Shown here: positions 38,546 to 52,290 of the stretch, one piece after another
Position numbering within the stretch: the first letter of the stretch is position 1
Layout: each line of letters begins with the position of its first letter
Assembly (NCBI GenBank): GCA_947579665.1
Contig: OX388349.1
Span: 76,512,841 to 76,576,840, forward strand
Source of the DNA: Sympetrum striolatum
Taxonomy: Eukaryota; Arthropoda; Insecta; Odonata; Libellulidae
Reading direction: 5' to 3'
DNA length: 64,000 nt
Translations under genes and position numbers: made by a program
The notes under the pieces: model-generated
Databases searched by the model: none
Seen by the model: only the letters and a program-made list of their open reading frames with translations
Told to the model about the DNA's origin: nothing

Positions 38546-38720
38546 GAGCAGCGAATAAACCTATAGCGCGTGCGGTGGGAAGCACTTTCACTTTTCGGGA
38601 AATAAACATCTCCAACCATAACGGCAGAGGCTGCAATTACTAAAAAGGACGACACGGGTGATGCGGCCGCACTCAGTCTCAAACGTCGGAACGCAAAAAA
38701 CACGCGTTGGGTTAAACGGG

Positions 38721-40377
38721 TCCATCGCCTTTCTTCATAGGCGGATGACGTGGATGTCTGGTGATGGGGAGCATTTGAATAATTCCTTAGAATATATTAT
38801 TCTTGCATATAACTGCTGCCGGGGAATATTATCCCCTAGCCAAAGGGGAAAATTATCGGTGGCGGAAGTTTTGTCGTGGGTAATTCCTTGCCATGAATAT
38901 TTTAGAAGTACCTTTTTGGGTTATCTCGAGTAATAGGACGGAGAGGAATTTGAAACTGTTGTGAAGAACAGGGAGGCAGTGATGTCCTCACTTACTTCAC
39001 GTATATATACTATATGAGTTTTTGATGCTCGTAAATAACACACTAACTTCATTACATAAACCCATAAGTAACGAACTAAAGTTGTTTATAAATATTTATA
39101 GCATTGAAGTATGGTATCATAATATCGATATTCAATCCCTCGAAATTGAGATTGCAAGACTTCTAAATTACGCACAGGTAATGTTTTTAGATTAAATTAG
39201 AAATAATTTTATATTCTTTTAATGTTATTTTCCTTGTCGGAGTAGAATGAGAGAAAAATATACTCTGATGAAATATTGGAGATAACGCAGTATCATCTTT
39301 GATTGTGGAAAAATCTTATTTTCTGTTTCTAATCCCGAGTTACTTACAAATATTATTTAATGGAAAATTTCCCTAATGGATATTATATTGTTGCTAGTTG
39401 GCGTAGAATCTTAATAAAATATCTAGTCTTTCTATGTTCGAGAAACTTTAATTTTATCTCTTCGCAAAAGATACCATTAAAAATGTAATCCAATAATGAT
39501 GTCTTTATCTTAGATCGATTTGTTTTATTTAATAAGTTTATCTACAGCAATGAGCGTTGGACTGGTATCCAAGGGAAGTAATGACAAATAGGAGGAAATG
39601 TTTAAAGTGGTGTGAATAGAGAGAGGAAAGGGATTGTCCATGATTGGACGGAGGACACAAACAACTTCGCGTGAGTAAAAGCTCATCGTCCCCCTATTAG
39701 TCTACCGCCCTCTTTCTCTTAAGGCTATTGCGGGGGAAGTCTCAATGACCGCTCATTATCCCTTTCTTCTCTTCCTTCCATTCCGAAGCATTTACTCCCT
39801 CGGAATCCGTGCCATTTTCTCTTTATCTATTTACCTTCATATTTGCTTTAGCTTAATGCTCTCACACGCCCACGGTATTTCAAGAATGAAAGAGGAACTG
39901 TTTGATGCGAATCCATTGTTTCCCTTGACTCTTCTGCGATCTTCACAAGGATATCCTACGTGCTATTTGCTTTTACTGCATCAATAGTCAATATTAAGGT
40001 GAACGGAGAAAAAAATTATGCATTATTATTCAGAAAAAGGAACGATGGAAAATGCTGATAATAGTCATTAAGCAGATGATTTAATGTTGCGAAAAATGTC
40101 AGGAATGTACGCAATATTTAGCATATTTAGAATATTTCCGTAAAAATATTTTTGTAATATAAAAGATCAAACAATAAAAATAGATTTTAATTTCCGCAAA
40201 ATAATATTTTATTTTAAATGTTTCTATTATTAAAATATATTTAACTGAGGAAATTAAATATCAAAATTAGAAGTACTTAAAAGAAGGACTGACTACCGAA
40301 ATCAGTAATATCTGGTTGAATTTTTTATTATTATCTCTATCTGGCTGAGCTGGATGATGTAAAATTCCAGCGTTTGG
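38721..40377. other. Unannotated stretch
   Basis: No coding or repeat feature is supported. Confidence 0.5.
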
Positions 40378-40510
<133 letters not shown>

Positions 40511-43500
40511 TCAGTTGATGTTTCCAAAGGTGGACTTTTGAGATAGAAGGGCTCTAACTTGCACTTTGTGTATTCCATACCATTTGAAGCTAAAGATAAG
40601 AACAGAAGAGAGATTAAAAGGAATGACGGAATTTTGATACTAGATATCACAGCTGCATTTTCCAGAAATATTTATCATAATGCTGCAAAGAGGATGATAA
40701 TTTTCCTGATGACCGAAGCTCTGTATTCATAACGTCGATTTTGGTGCAGTCCTCTGCATCTTAAGAATGCTCCTCTTTTTTCTGAATTCAGAAACGATTT
40801 GTCTTTTTGATATTTCGATACGTATTATATTATGAATCAAAATTAGATTTTAAGGAATTTAAAAGCACTAGTTCGATTTGAATGGAAGTGACCATTTTCA
40901 GGTCTCTCGTCTCCATTACCTTTGTTTTTCTTCCTTCGCATATCTTCAAATTATAAGATAAAATCAATCGGCTTTAATACCAGGGATATTGTTAGATATG
41001 ATATTATCCGAGATATTGTCCAAAACCTTGGATGAACCTACTTTTATTTCCATTGGAGACCTTTATCGATCTAATAAATTTGATTTGATATTTGGAAGCG
41101 TAAAACTAAGTTACATTTCCAAAATGATATAAAACATGGTAAATAATTGCCGAAACTCAACCAACGAGTGTGTAGCTTCTTACTTTATCTCGAATAAGTT
41201 TTAAAACTCCGCGGTCATTTTAGCATTCATCTTCCCTTCTGCTCTCTCTGACTTCCCCTTTCCCTCAAAGAATCATTTTCTTTCGTTACTACGCGATCAC
41301 CGGGGCAACTGTTTCCCCTTTCGAGTGAGTGAAGGAAGAAGCCCATCCAATAGCCCTCTTCGCTGTAATAGCTTTCTCCCTTTTCTTCCAAAGTGCTTCT
41401 TTCCCAAGGTCCTCTTTGGCCTGCCCCCTGCTAAACGGACCTCGGGAAGAATTCAGGGTTCACGATGGATGGAGGAAATTATGTGAAGACCTCAGGATCA
41501 AAGGGAAACATAATGATATCAACGAAGCTTGACTCTTTGATAAACGGAGCAAAGGAAGGAAATAATCGTATCCGTTGAAATTAATGCCTATTGAATCCAA
41601 TTTGTTTGAAGATTTTGAGATGATTTGAATTATGACATTCGTTGCTAACGCCAGCTGAAGACAAATGTGCACTTTTATTTTATCTGTGGAATCATAACTC
41701 GACGCACTCCAAAAATAATGTTCATTAATGGCGATTTTCATTTGCATCATTCACTCTCTTTCAGTTTGTTCATGAGACTCACTATCACAAACAGCTTAAA
41801 AGGGAGGTAATGGAGTGAAGTCTCCATTAAAACCGACTTGAAGGAAATATTTGTACTGTTCAGTAAACAAAGAACTAAACAAACAAAATTATAACATGAA
41901 TCTACTTGCAAAATGGAGAAACATAAATCAAGAAAGTAATAATTACCAATTACTGCATCCTTACATAGTTGTGTATCATTTATGTATAGTGGAGGCAAAG
42001 TTGAATTGAATTTTTTCACCTAATATAATTCGCTGAATACAAACTTTTACGAATGCTTCTATACTGTTATTCAAACATCTGCAGGTGGGTGTTTCGTGAA
42101 AGAATGCATTTGTGTATGAAGTTAGAAAGATGACTGAGAGAATTATCTCGTCGATTCTGATAACGTCTTAACATTGATATCAAATTTGTTAACCATGCAT
42201 ACAATAATAACATTTCTCTAATTTAGTTATGATAACATTCTATTTTCCCTTAATGATGACACGAAGATGCACTGAACGAATGACGCATTTTGTAACAAAA
42301 TAGGTCGTTATAGTTCCATGGATTCCCCTATTCATAGTTGAAATTCTCATATTACATCCTTTTATGACTGCTTTACTTGGACCGCATGCCTCTCAAAATT
42401 CTTTCAGCTCCGCTGTTATTGATACGCTTTTCATTTTTCTCTGTTTCTTTTCATGTTTTGCAATTCCCGTTGCAATTAGTGAAGAACACCTGTGTTTTTT
42501 TTCCATACAGGCATAAAAGGCCTCTGCATCATTTTCTCAATTTTCCTTTTCATAATGATCTCAGTGAAGGCATCATATCAATAACGGATAGGTTTTACGT
42601 CAAACATTCTGAAAATGTCGGATGCGTGTTATACAAACACAGCTTTTACACTAAAAAAATGTATCTACGAGGAGTTTGTTCCCTCTTTAGTAGTCCATAG
42701 CGCTCTAAATAAGGTATAACAAAATAGACAACAAATGGAAAGAAATAGTACTTCTTCCATAAGTGATTTATTGAAAAGTTACCATTTATTTTAATCTGTT
42801 GTCAAGATGGACGACATTAAGGCCGCATTTATTGAATTTATAGCTGAAAGGTTTTATACTCGTAAATAAATGAACAGTATAGGGAATTCGGTACAGGGGT
42901 GTTTGGCACTCCTACATTTATGAATGTTCGTTTATATATATGAGATATGTTATACGTGAGTTGTCATTCCTACGTCGGATTTAGGCCTCCTGAGTATCTT
43001 TGATGGTACTGGTTGTGGGATTCTCGATACAGAGTTATCCTTTGGTATCTCATCTTGTCTATTGATCTCTTCAGATCTCACAGTATCAAGAAACGACTCT
43101 GTTCAACGGATGTCATCTCACTTGCTGGCACTCATTTTTGCAATTGTATTTCACCCCTTTTATAAAACTTACTTTTAGAAATATTTAAACTTTTCTGTTT
43201 TAGGGTCTGTTATATTCAATGAACAATTTGACTAACTGATAAGTCTTTTATGCACATTTATTTCGTCTTATTAAGGAAAAGATGAATTTAGATTTAAGGA
43301 GTTTCCAATGACTCTACCTTTAGTACTACATAAGCTAAACAGCATTTAGGGTTTGGATAGTGATTGTGATCAAATAAGCTAGACACCGTACGAAGTTCCT
43401 GGATTCGTTTCTTTCCTAATCAATACACTTCCATTTGCGTTTGGCAACGTCGAATGTGTATTTTGAAATCCAAATTTCGGTGGAGTTAGTCGCATCTGCG

Positions 43501-46310
43501 AAAGGGACGTCTTCCGATCAAACTGGCGGGGAAATGCGTCTGATTTTCCGATGGAATTGGGAAAAAGAGATCAAACGGGACCGATGCATGTCATGCATTC
43601 AAATTCCAAAGGTCCCTTTTCGTGCGGCTTCACTTTAATCAATTCTCTTTCTCTTCTACATCTCCTAATACGCTTCTTGCATCGCTCTTCTTTTTTCGCT
43701 AGAAATTTTCTTTGAATCTTAACTTGGAATTTTCATTTTTGCAAAATGAAAAGTATTATATGGTCAAATTTAAAATTCTAATCTCATAAGAGTTGATTCA
43801 GAATATTTATATGTATACAAATCTACGAGAATAATTCATAATTGGCAATATAAACATTAGACATAAATCGATCCATTTAATTATCATTTAGAGTGCTTAT
43901 CCATAGTCCAATGAGACAAGTTCCCCAGACATCTTCACAGGTATGGCTGATATGATATTAAAGCAACTGAAAGTGTTTGCTGCTTTGATCACTCCTCTCC
44001 GAAGCTAATTTAAAATGTAACTCATAGGTTCGTTGCACTGTACACGACGAATTCATTGGTTTCTGGCTCCGTAAACAAAACAACGGCAATCTATTTCATT
44101 TCACATCTTACCGAACCGTTTTATTCCCTCCCAAAAGTTACAGGCAGTTTCTTTTAGAGGGATTAATAAACAATTATCCTCTGGATACGACAACTTTACG
44201 GATATTTTGTCCACAGTTTCACTTTGACTTACTATTATTGTTGTTTAAGTATTTTCTTTACATCTAAAAACTAATAATTTCTTATTATATTACTACGTAG
44301 ATGTCTTTATTCCAAGAATAGATATATGTTATTTATCCTGAATAAATATATCGGATGACATAGCAACGTATTCGGAATGAATCATATTCCAGGAACTATC
44401 TTTGCTGTGTATTCTCCAACAAAAATGTGAAGATCCGCTCATAATCCGTTCCAACTGTTCCTTATTCTGTGATCTTTGACCCATTTTATTTTTTTCCGAT
44501 GAAAATGTTTTCTGTTTGTTCAGTTCTGAGTGCGTGTGAGAGGAAAGAGAGTTGAACTTTGCGATAAGCTGCGTATTTAGATCTGACCTACTTCTGGCGA
44601 GTGTTTGCCGAGCAAAACCATGAAAACGAACATTCGTTTTCTTTCCTCGCTTCTTCGAATAGAAAAGTTTCTCCAGTCCCTCTCCTCTCTAACTTTATCG
44701 CCACTTCTCACGAATCGCCAACGCGTCTATCTTTATTAAGAGGAAAAGGGATTATATCCAACGGCAAAATGCTGCAATTCTAGAGGAATGAAATTCAACT
44801 CTATATCAATGTAATTTATGGAGGGGTCAAAAATGGGATCTTGGCACTTTTTACCTCTCCTGATGGTTTTCTTAGGTTTATTCAACAACTTTGGATTATT
44901 GCAGAATTTAGCCGTAGAATAAGACAGTTCCGGCTCGTGATGATCGTTAAATAGGCGAAAAATATATTACATTCTCTCAAATGTACTTTTATTCCTTAAC
45001 CTTAGTAAAAACTGAGATAATAATTCCTATTAATATTAAAAATTGGCTTAATGCAAATTTATATTCCATTTGTCGAAATATACTGTGCAAAATATGCAAA
45101 TCTTCAATTCTGTGGGAAAAATGCGGTTGATGACCATCGTTAAAGATACATTCAAATATCTTCGTATCTCTATTACTTCAACTTCGCATTGTTTGGCATA
45201 TTTTCAAGTCAGAAATAAAACCGCTTCTTTCAACGAACACCTTCCGAGTTCCTAGTTTGATATTCTGCATTTCGTCAGTTTATAAAATGACCGAGAGAAG
45301 AAAAAACTTCATCAGTTATTTTTCTGCCTTAACTTTGCTATTCGGTGATGTTTCGAAGCTACTTTTCGCAGCGTTACAAAAAATTGGGCCACTTTTATTT
45401 TTATACGAATCCGTCCTCTCATCGAGGCTACGTAAAAATATTGCAAAATGTGGAGTATTTTCTCTCTCCTCGAAAAGTCGGAAATACGTACTCAGAGACG
45501 GAAGGCTCAGTAATAACCATGGAGATTCACTTCTCTGCAATTCTCGTGTACTTCATAAGTAAGTCGCGGAAGTAAACAAATCTTTGTTTTCCCATCGAAT
45601 CCTATTACCTAATCCTATGACCGAACTCTATTCAGATATGAGACCAAACATGAAATAGCCTCAGATAATCCGACCTCAAAGAATCGGGCGTATTCTCTCA
45701 TCATGACCACAATTCGCGATCAAGGAATTACTGGAGCGGACGGAAACACCAAATTTCTGTCTTTCCTCTTTGTTCTGTTTTAACGCTATTCACAGCAGCA
45801 AATTATTGCTTGCTCACTACGCCTAACTAATGTTGCTTTCTGAGCAGACTATCACTGGTCAATATATTTTTATGGTTAATGCACGCTATTTAAACGGATA
45901 ATCTATCAGTTCCCTCTGAATTTTCGTGGAATGCAGTATTAAACGATTTTCTTCTAAAGACTTGAATGCTTAGTCACTGAGTGGTAATGCGACTCTTCGG
46001 TTTTTGTATTGCATTTGTAATGGAGTTTTGCCAATGATCCGGTGAATAGGAAGAACAAGCATTGACTTCGGATCGTTCCTACGTAATTGGATGCGCTTCA
46101 TTTAACTTATTTTACAGCTCATTGATGCCGTTGTATGTTACAGAGATCATATAAGTTAATTTTGCATAACCTCCATTGATATTAATGAGAAAAATAGAGT
46201 TAGACCTGGGCATGTGTAAATATCAAATGCTATTACTGCAAATGAATGGACTCGGATTAATTAACTTAGCTGCGGCAACCAATGAGTGGAAACTACTGTA
46301 GCGAACAATA
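40511..46310. other. Unannotated stretch of mixed composition
   Basis: Slightly GC-richer patches lie at 41,220-41,470 and 43,430-43,630. All open frames (up to 107 codons) overlap others and lack motifs. No RNA gene, element ends or tandem repeat were seen. Confidence 0.45.
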
Positions 46311-46319
46311 TTAAACACA

Positions 46320-46647
46320 TTAGTAATTATGGGTTTTAATTCTCTTCGGCTCAATAAGCTGATAACTAATTTTAGTTTTTACACCTTCAATAAAATCACT
46401 TGGAATTTCGACCACATTTTTTAAATTCTCTTCAACTTGAAGAATTTTTAAAAAGATATTAATTTGATTTTCTTTATTTGAATCATTCAAACCATACGTA
46501 ACGTTAAATTCAATAGTTTTTGTCATAGCCTGAGAGCTTTTAAAAAAATAACCTAAATTTATTAGTGGATTTATTAAGCTGGTACTCATTTGCTAACTTT
46601 CCTGTCAAATATCCCGTACATTCATCCCCTTTGAACTCCTTTCGTAA
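46320..46647 (-). pseudogene. Unrecognised protein-like reading frame, probably frameshifted
   Basis: Two minus-strand frames overlap here. The downstream frame (89 codons, 46,589-46,320) reads as an ordinary soluble protein, with alternating charged and hydrophobic residues such as ENQINIFLKILQVEENL and IPSDFIEG and a high share of purine-N-pyrimidine codons. The last third of the upstream frame (from about 46,647, containing GDECTGYLTGKLANEY) has the same character and stops directly after a run of seven T on the minus strand (plus 46,542-46,548), where the downstream frame becomes protein-like. A one-base indel in that homopolymer would explain the switch. An alternative is an intron end, since CTCTCAG on the minus strand precedes GCTATGACA. 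I recognise no family. It could be a terminal exon, a pseudogene, a transposon gene or a captured sequence. Chance remains possible. Confidence 0.3.
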
Positions 46648-46849
46648 AAAAATATTATAATCGGATGGAAAACGACAGTAAAACGAAACTGATAGTAGCA
46701 CTAGCAATAAGTCAGAATGAATAAAATAAGATGGAATACCGCTGAATAGGGATAAATTCTCATTGAAAAATATGCTTTTCACTGTCATTCTCCTCCTCTC
46801 CCCTCTTTGCCATTCCCAACCTCTCGCTACAAAACCCAAACGTTTGATG

Positions 46850-48100
46850 ACGTCACTTGTTTACTTTAATTCCCTCTTCCACCGCAATGCGCGAGTGTCA
46901 GCAAAATTCGGAATCATGTTTTCTTTTTGAAATCAGGTACGCTGTACCTGGTGGCGTTGACGGTCCTCCGACGAAAAATGGGAGCTGCGGAGGACGTAAT
47001 GTAACGGAAAAAGGGTTTTCGGGCATTCGAGTTGACTGTGCTCGATTCGCTTCTTTTGTTTTCCGTTCTCGAAATGAAACTACGGAATCGCAATTCATGG
47101 GGAGGCATGCTGGTGGCTGCACATAATGACGAACCATATTAATTGTTTGAGTTCATCTTTCATAAAACTGTATTCAAACGACTAGCTGGTGTTTCATTGC
47201 TACTTATTTATCGATCTAAATTAATAAGCATGGAGAACGTATATAAAACAGGATGTATGTGAATGTTCGGTACTGAACAATTATGGCGTTATTAGGTTGA
47301 AGATACCATATATTTATTTTACTTAGCTAAATACCTTTTGCTGCATGTGAAATTCGTCGTAGGGTACATGGATCCTTACATTTGCTCAACTAGGAGACAT
47401 GGGCTTACATCAAGCTTAGCAGCTGCTTAAGAAACCCAATAAGATGAAAATGTTAAAGATATATTAGTTAAAATGATAAACGACGACTGAGAAGGTACCA
47501 TTGGTAGGAGTAATGGAACCAAATGTAAACCTTGTGATTCTACATATTTTATCCTTCCTGCCACACTTAGGCGATTATTCATTATAAATGCCGATACGAA
47601 ATACCTCTGCAGTATTCTAGTATGCTGATAATTTTAAAATAATCGCTAGTTAGTAAGGAAATTTGAAAGCGAATACTGGGACTTCTGAGACCTCTGACAT
47701 TACGGCAGAAATACCTTTTAATAAAACGATTCGTCTAATGATTTTCCTGCCATTTGGCATAACAGAGGTATTTTATTTTGCTAGTAATTCCGAGCTAATG
47801 AATTGTTGCATCGCATTAGACTTTGTGGGATAATTCTGCGAAGGTAAGAGCAGCGTTGGAGCGTCTGTCTGCAGCGACGTTCTCATTCGTTTTTCCCGCG
47901 GGCGTTTTGCTGCTCTAAAGACACGCATCCGCTGGCCGTAGCTGCGTGTGTCGTATCGGCGTTCCGCCCCCATTCGGAGGAAGAGAAAGGCTTTGAGAGA
48001 ATGTGCGACCATCCCTTAGGCGATACCAATTGTGACGCGCTCCCACGCGGAAAAACGAGGAAGCGGAAAGGAATTGGTCCACACCGAGGATGCACTGTAG
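46850..48100. other. Two GC-richer islets with AT-rich sequence between
   Basis: G+C rises at 46,850-47,120 and at 47,800-48,080. Open frames on both strands (60-90 codons) coincide with the rises and have no recognisable motif. The intervening 47,130-47,790 shows nothing. Confidence 0.4.
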
Positions 48101-48616
48101 TAAATTATCCGTTGCCGTAACAACCTCTGCCTGGCGACGGCGTTATGACTTACGATCTATATTTAATTTGTGTTGCGATAGCAGTGTAACCAGCAGGTAA
48201 TTCACTCGTTTCAGAATATACATTTAGAGATGAATGCCACGTTCGAGGTAAATTAATTAGCAGCTCCCGGAACAAGCGAGGGAACAGAATAGGACAGATA
48301 TTCATTCATTTACAGGAGTAATAAATAACCATTTGTTTTCAGATGCACCTGAACAAGAAATTTCGAAAGAAATGTTGTGAAAATATGAACCGCGAAACAT
48401 CATTAGATTCTTGCTCCTCCACTGGGCAATTTATGTTTCGCAGAGGAATCGATTAGGTTTTCTTTTAATCAAGTTTATCTCAGGAGTATGTAAGACAAAG
48501 TTGAATATGATATATTTAATTAAGAAAATAAATACTTCTTGACGAGTCGGATAACAAAGCGTTCCAATCGCATTTTGAGTTTAAAAGCTTTTCATGAATA
48601 CTAAAATTAACGCTTT

Positions 48617-48660
48617 TCGAGGTGTTTCGACGACTCATGTGTATGGTCCTCGTCAGTTCA
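48617..48660 (-). ncRNA. Single hammerhead-like motif
   Basis: Read on the minus strand from 48,657, the order is CTGACGA, GGACC, an 8-12-nt loop, GTCGTC, GAAAC. The first and last blocks equal the two conserved core strands of a hammerhead ribozyme (CUGANGA and GAAA). The expected short helix III ending in GUC is not convincing (ACACCTC follows), and no inverted partner copy is seen within 200 bp. It is probably a decayed relative of the paired motifs elsewhere in the window. Confidence 0.4.
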
Positions 48661-49273
48661 TCACTCTAACACTTAAGGATTGCGATTTTGGTATGATAAC
48701 GTGGATTTGGGTTTTCCGCAAATCTGTTCCGAATCAAATCCGCTCTCCTCGTCAAAACAAATTTGCATAAACTTTCCCGATTAGCATACGTTTTTCATCG
48801 TCCTAAACCACTGATTTCTCCTGTATTATATTTATACGACATGCCATTAATCCATTTTTCCTTCATCTTTCGATGTTCCATCTAAATTAAAGATTACGTT
48901 CATAACGAATCCTTTGTTTAGTAATATATTATTCTGTCCGGTTTTTTTGTCTTGAATTCAATGAATACGCCAAAATTCACGAAAATATACCTTTTAAAGA
49001 CTCTCTACCTCGATATCTTATAATATTAGATAATTTAACGTTCTTTAGTGGGAATCAGTATTAACTATAAACTATAATAACTAACTGAAACAATCGTTCA
49101 AAACTAGGAAGTTCTCTTAACTACGAAAGTGTCGATGAAACCTTTCCCTTATGTGTGCATTTTCTGCGTTAGTGGTTACATTAGACTATCTTCCAAAATA
49201 ATTCGGTGAATGTGTTTTTTCGCAAAACATTACTGCAGGATAACAAACATTAGCTTTTAATTCTCAGCTGTAA

Positions 49274-49418
49274 CCAATTCGAGGTTTAGTACTGAGTAGA
49301 AGTCTTTTTTTATGTTAAATGTCTAACAAATAACAAAAAACCGGTCCAATTCGAGGTTCTAGGACTGAGTAGAAGTCTTTTTTTATGTTAAATTTCCAAC
49401 AAATAACAAAAAAACGGT
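49274..49418. repeat. Tandem duplication of a 72-73-bp unit
   Basis: Unit 1 (49,274-49,345) and unit 2 (49,346-49,418) both start CCAATTCGAGGTT and contain ACTGAGTAGAAGTC and AACAAATAACAAAAAA. They differ at only a few positions, so the duplication looks recent compared with the neighbouring fold-backs. Confidence 0.95.
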
Positions 49419-49721
49419 AACTAAGCATAAATTTTATCTCAAATTTGAGGCTCATTTTCGTGAATCTAATTGTTAATAATGATCATTTCATTTTTTGTAT
49501 GATTAAAATGAGTTAATAGAAGATTATTAATTCAACATGCAATTGATATTAAGTGATGGAATATGATGACTGTATATTCTCTAAAATTGCCAACACTATG
49601 TTCCGGTCCAAAAGGATAAATACTGTCTTTACTGTCCTCTTATCTAATTATGAGGTATATAAGGTAATGCTGTATAATTCACTTTCCATTCTACAATAAA
49701 TTAATAACTAGATCTCCTGCT

Positions 49722-49910
49722 TTAGAGGTTTAAATCTCCAAAATCCGCCTTTGTCTATACCGTATATGACCGTAAGGACGGTAGCATTGCTATTGAAAAG
49801 TATTTTGGGTACAATTATAGAGCGACATTTCTTTCTTGCTTTATCCGACTACCGAGAAGTTAGAGGAGGAACGCCGACAAAGATGGCTTTTGGAGATTTT
49901 AAACCTCTAA
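49722..49910. mobile_element. Short MITE-like element with about 35-bp terminal inverted repeats
   Basis: The left end TTAGAGGTTTAAATCTCC and the reverse complement of the right end, TTAGAGGTTTAAAATCTCC, match apart from one A, and both continue to CTTTGTC. The interior of about 120 bp has no coding capacity. The left terminus lies in GCTTTAGAGG and the right in CCTCTAATTC. A TTA or TTTA duplication is possible but not clear. Confidence 0.75.
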
Positions 49911-49954
49911 TTCAATGAAAAAACTCTAATTCAATGAAAAAACTGTAATTCATT
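49905..49954. repeat. 19-bp tandem repeat at the right end of the MITE-like element
   Basis: CTCTAATTCAATGAAAAAA occurs at 49,905-49,923 and again at 49,924-49,942. A third, diverged partial copy (CTGTAATTCATT) follows. The first unit overlaps the terminal inverted repeat of the neighbouring element. Confidence 0.9.
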
Positions 49955-50312
49955 AACAGCCGTGTTCCAATATTTCTTTCTTCATAAATCTCCTGCATTC
50001 ATTTTGTTGTATCACATAAAAAAAACACTTGTACTTTTTAGTGGCCTGTATTCCTCGGAATACCAATTGAAAGTAACCTCATTACATTCCTCTTACACTC
50101 AAGCGCGTTATGAAAATTTCCCTTCGTAATTACGGTGTCTGGAGGTGTGCAATATCAGCTCCGTAAATTTTTCTTCCTTTCCCCGAATCCCTTCTAATCT
50201 TTCCCTTTTTTATTCCCACCGGACGCCTCATGTTTTATGACCCCTCTCGTTTTTACCCTCTCATTCCTTTTATTAAAACTTTAAGGAAATTTTTTAGTAA
50301 TTTATTTTACGG

Positions 50313-50490
50313 GGCTTTGGTGGCGCAATGGATGGTATGTCTATCCCGTTGATAAAAAAGGAGATAGCGAACCCTTTTGCGGGCGATATTGTTAGGGATC
50401 TCCCATTGGGTAAGTGGACCATAAAATGCGGAGGCAGAAATTATCCCTTCGACCGATATTCTACGCTTATTTCCTGCGATTCGAAAGCCG
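50313..50490 (+). other. tRNA-like sequence pieces, doubtful
   Basis: GGCTTTGGTGGCGCAATGGATGG resembles the acceptor stem and A box of an arginine tRNA, and GATTCGAAAGCC at 50,479-50,490 could pair with GGCTTT. The distance of about 175 nt is too long for a plain tRNA, and no anticodon arm can be drawn with confidence. It could be an interrupted SINE head or coincidence. Confidence 0.2.
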
Positions 50491-50499
50491 ATACTATGG

Positions 50500-51590
50500 A
50501 ACGTCCACAATGAGTATGGCGCCCGTTTGGGGCTTCAGACTCAATCCTCTCTTATCTTTTTATTCCCTTCAATTCCACTTATCGCATCCAATCAACACAG
50601 AATCCTTAGTGATGCTTTTTTTCTGTATCATCGGTAACAATAGAAGTCAGTGTCTCAAGCTATACGTGTGCTTATTACACGATAATACTTCTTGTATAAC
50701 ATATTTATCAAATAAAGCGAAAATAGCTTTAAAATTTGGAAAGTTAAAGATTTTGCTCAGCTATCGAAGGGTGTTTTTTGCTTTTTAAATTTTAGTGTGC
50801 GCTGCATCTAGATATTTGAAAAACAAAGAGGGAATGTGGTCTCAAAATTGACCGAATAATTGGAGAAAGAGTTCCGTCTTTGCATTCTGAGAAGTTTTAC
50901 ATGCTGGCTTGTGTAAAATATATGCTATACTTTAATTAGTTTCGATTTAAGTAGAAATTCAGGATAACTAATTGGCTTGGAAAACTTGTTCTGTTTGATT
51001 GGTCAGAGAAACTTGTACTTAATTAATATTTAGAAGGCACAATTCAACAGGAACTAATTAAAAATGAATAAAATGTAAGAAAAAAGTGCAAAGGAAGATA
51101 GCAGGAACGTTGGATAGTCCCCACAGTGATTTTTCTTCGAAATTATTGATCCAATAATAAAAGGCTTAAAATGTTTCAATTTTTAACATTTTTCTCATTT
51201 GTTTCCTTGAATCTGGCTCAAACTCATGATTTGTTATTTTAAATTTTGTGGAATAATGAATAAGTTGCCGTTTATCGTATTTATATCTCTCCCAGTCAAG
51301 AATCGTATCAATTTAGTCGAGATCTATTTTATGGCAAACAATGTTTTGCGTTATTCTTAATTGATTTACAGAATTATGCCATTTCGCAGATTAAGGAATG
51401 AATAAAAATGTAAGATAAGCCAACAAATGTAGTTGTTCCCGCTTAACTTTACGGTGAATTACTTTCTTTGTTTAGATCAAAATAAATTAATATTTTTCAT
51501 CGGTACTTATATTGTGAATTCATGCCTTCATTTTTACTATTTTTAGCCTTCTTGAAAATAGGTATTCACATGGGAAAGCATTAAGCCGCA
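50500..51590. other. Unannotated AT-rich stretch
   Basis: No supported feature. A 124-codon plus frame at 50,414-50,788 has no motif. Confidence 0.5.
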
Positions 51591-51599
51591 ATACCTCTA

Positions 51600-52290
51600 A
51601 AGAAGACTTAACTGGATTTCGTCACTTCCGTATCTCTTTCCCTCCATTTCGTCCTTTTCTTTCCGACAACACAACCAACTTCCTGATTTTTATGGTGTCC
51701 GTGAAATCGAGCCATTCTCTCTCTCCCGTCAATGGACAGGTATTGCGGTGAACTGAAGTGGAGATAGCCCAATGCCCACTTCCCATGGGAACCCTCCCTT
51801 CTGCGTTTATACGCCAAGATTCTGAACGAAGATGAGGATGGCCTTTGTTGCCCATAGCACGTAAAATTGTCCTTTTTTACGCCACCCCCGGAAGTGCCTT
51901 CGTCCAAGATTTATAAGTGAGCGGGGACTGTCCTCTCCGATCGATGCTGCGAGATTAAATTTATGATAATTGCCTCGGGCCAATTTGGCCAACGTGAGGT
52001 TGTAAATAAAAACAGACTCTTTCTCCGGAGAAACTATTTTCGCTGGGCCGGGATTGATTTTGAGGGCATGGAAATTATTTATGGCGCAGTGCAGGGCTAT
52101 GTGGGGTCTAACTTTTATCTATTTCGCCGTCTGAATAAAGAGATGGAGGTCGGCGGGTCAAATATCGGGAATGAGGTTCAGCGGTCGTCCATTTTGATGA
52201 AGTGGGTTTACCGAACGAGAGAATTAACTCCGCTGGAGGCTGGTGGACCTCGCCGTGGTTACCATATCTTGATTAATTGAACATTTTTTA
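51600..52290. other. GC-richer islet
   Basis: Overlapping open frames on both strands (99 codons minus, 105 codons plus) without a recognisable family. G+C and CpG are above the local background. No exon boundary or promoter can be defended. Confidence 0.35.

Larger units (their letters stand above)
38111..38720. other. GC-richer islet with minisatellite and B-box-like sequence
   Basis: Several overlapping open frames (up to 122 codons plus, 106 codons minus) result from raised G+C and a proline/histidine-rich minisatellite. None resembles a known protein. The separately listed minisatellite and tRNA-like B box lie within it. Confidence 0.4.

Noticed and set aside
50313..50490. Intron-containing arginine tRNA gene
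   Set aside because: The A-box part is good but the spacing to the T-arm-like part is about 100 nt too long and no anticodon stem-loop can be placed.
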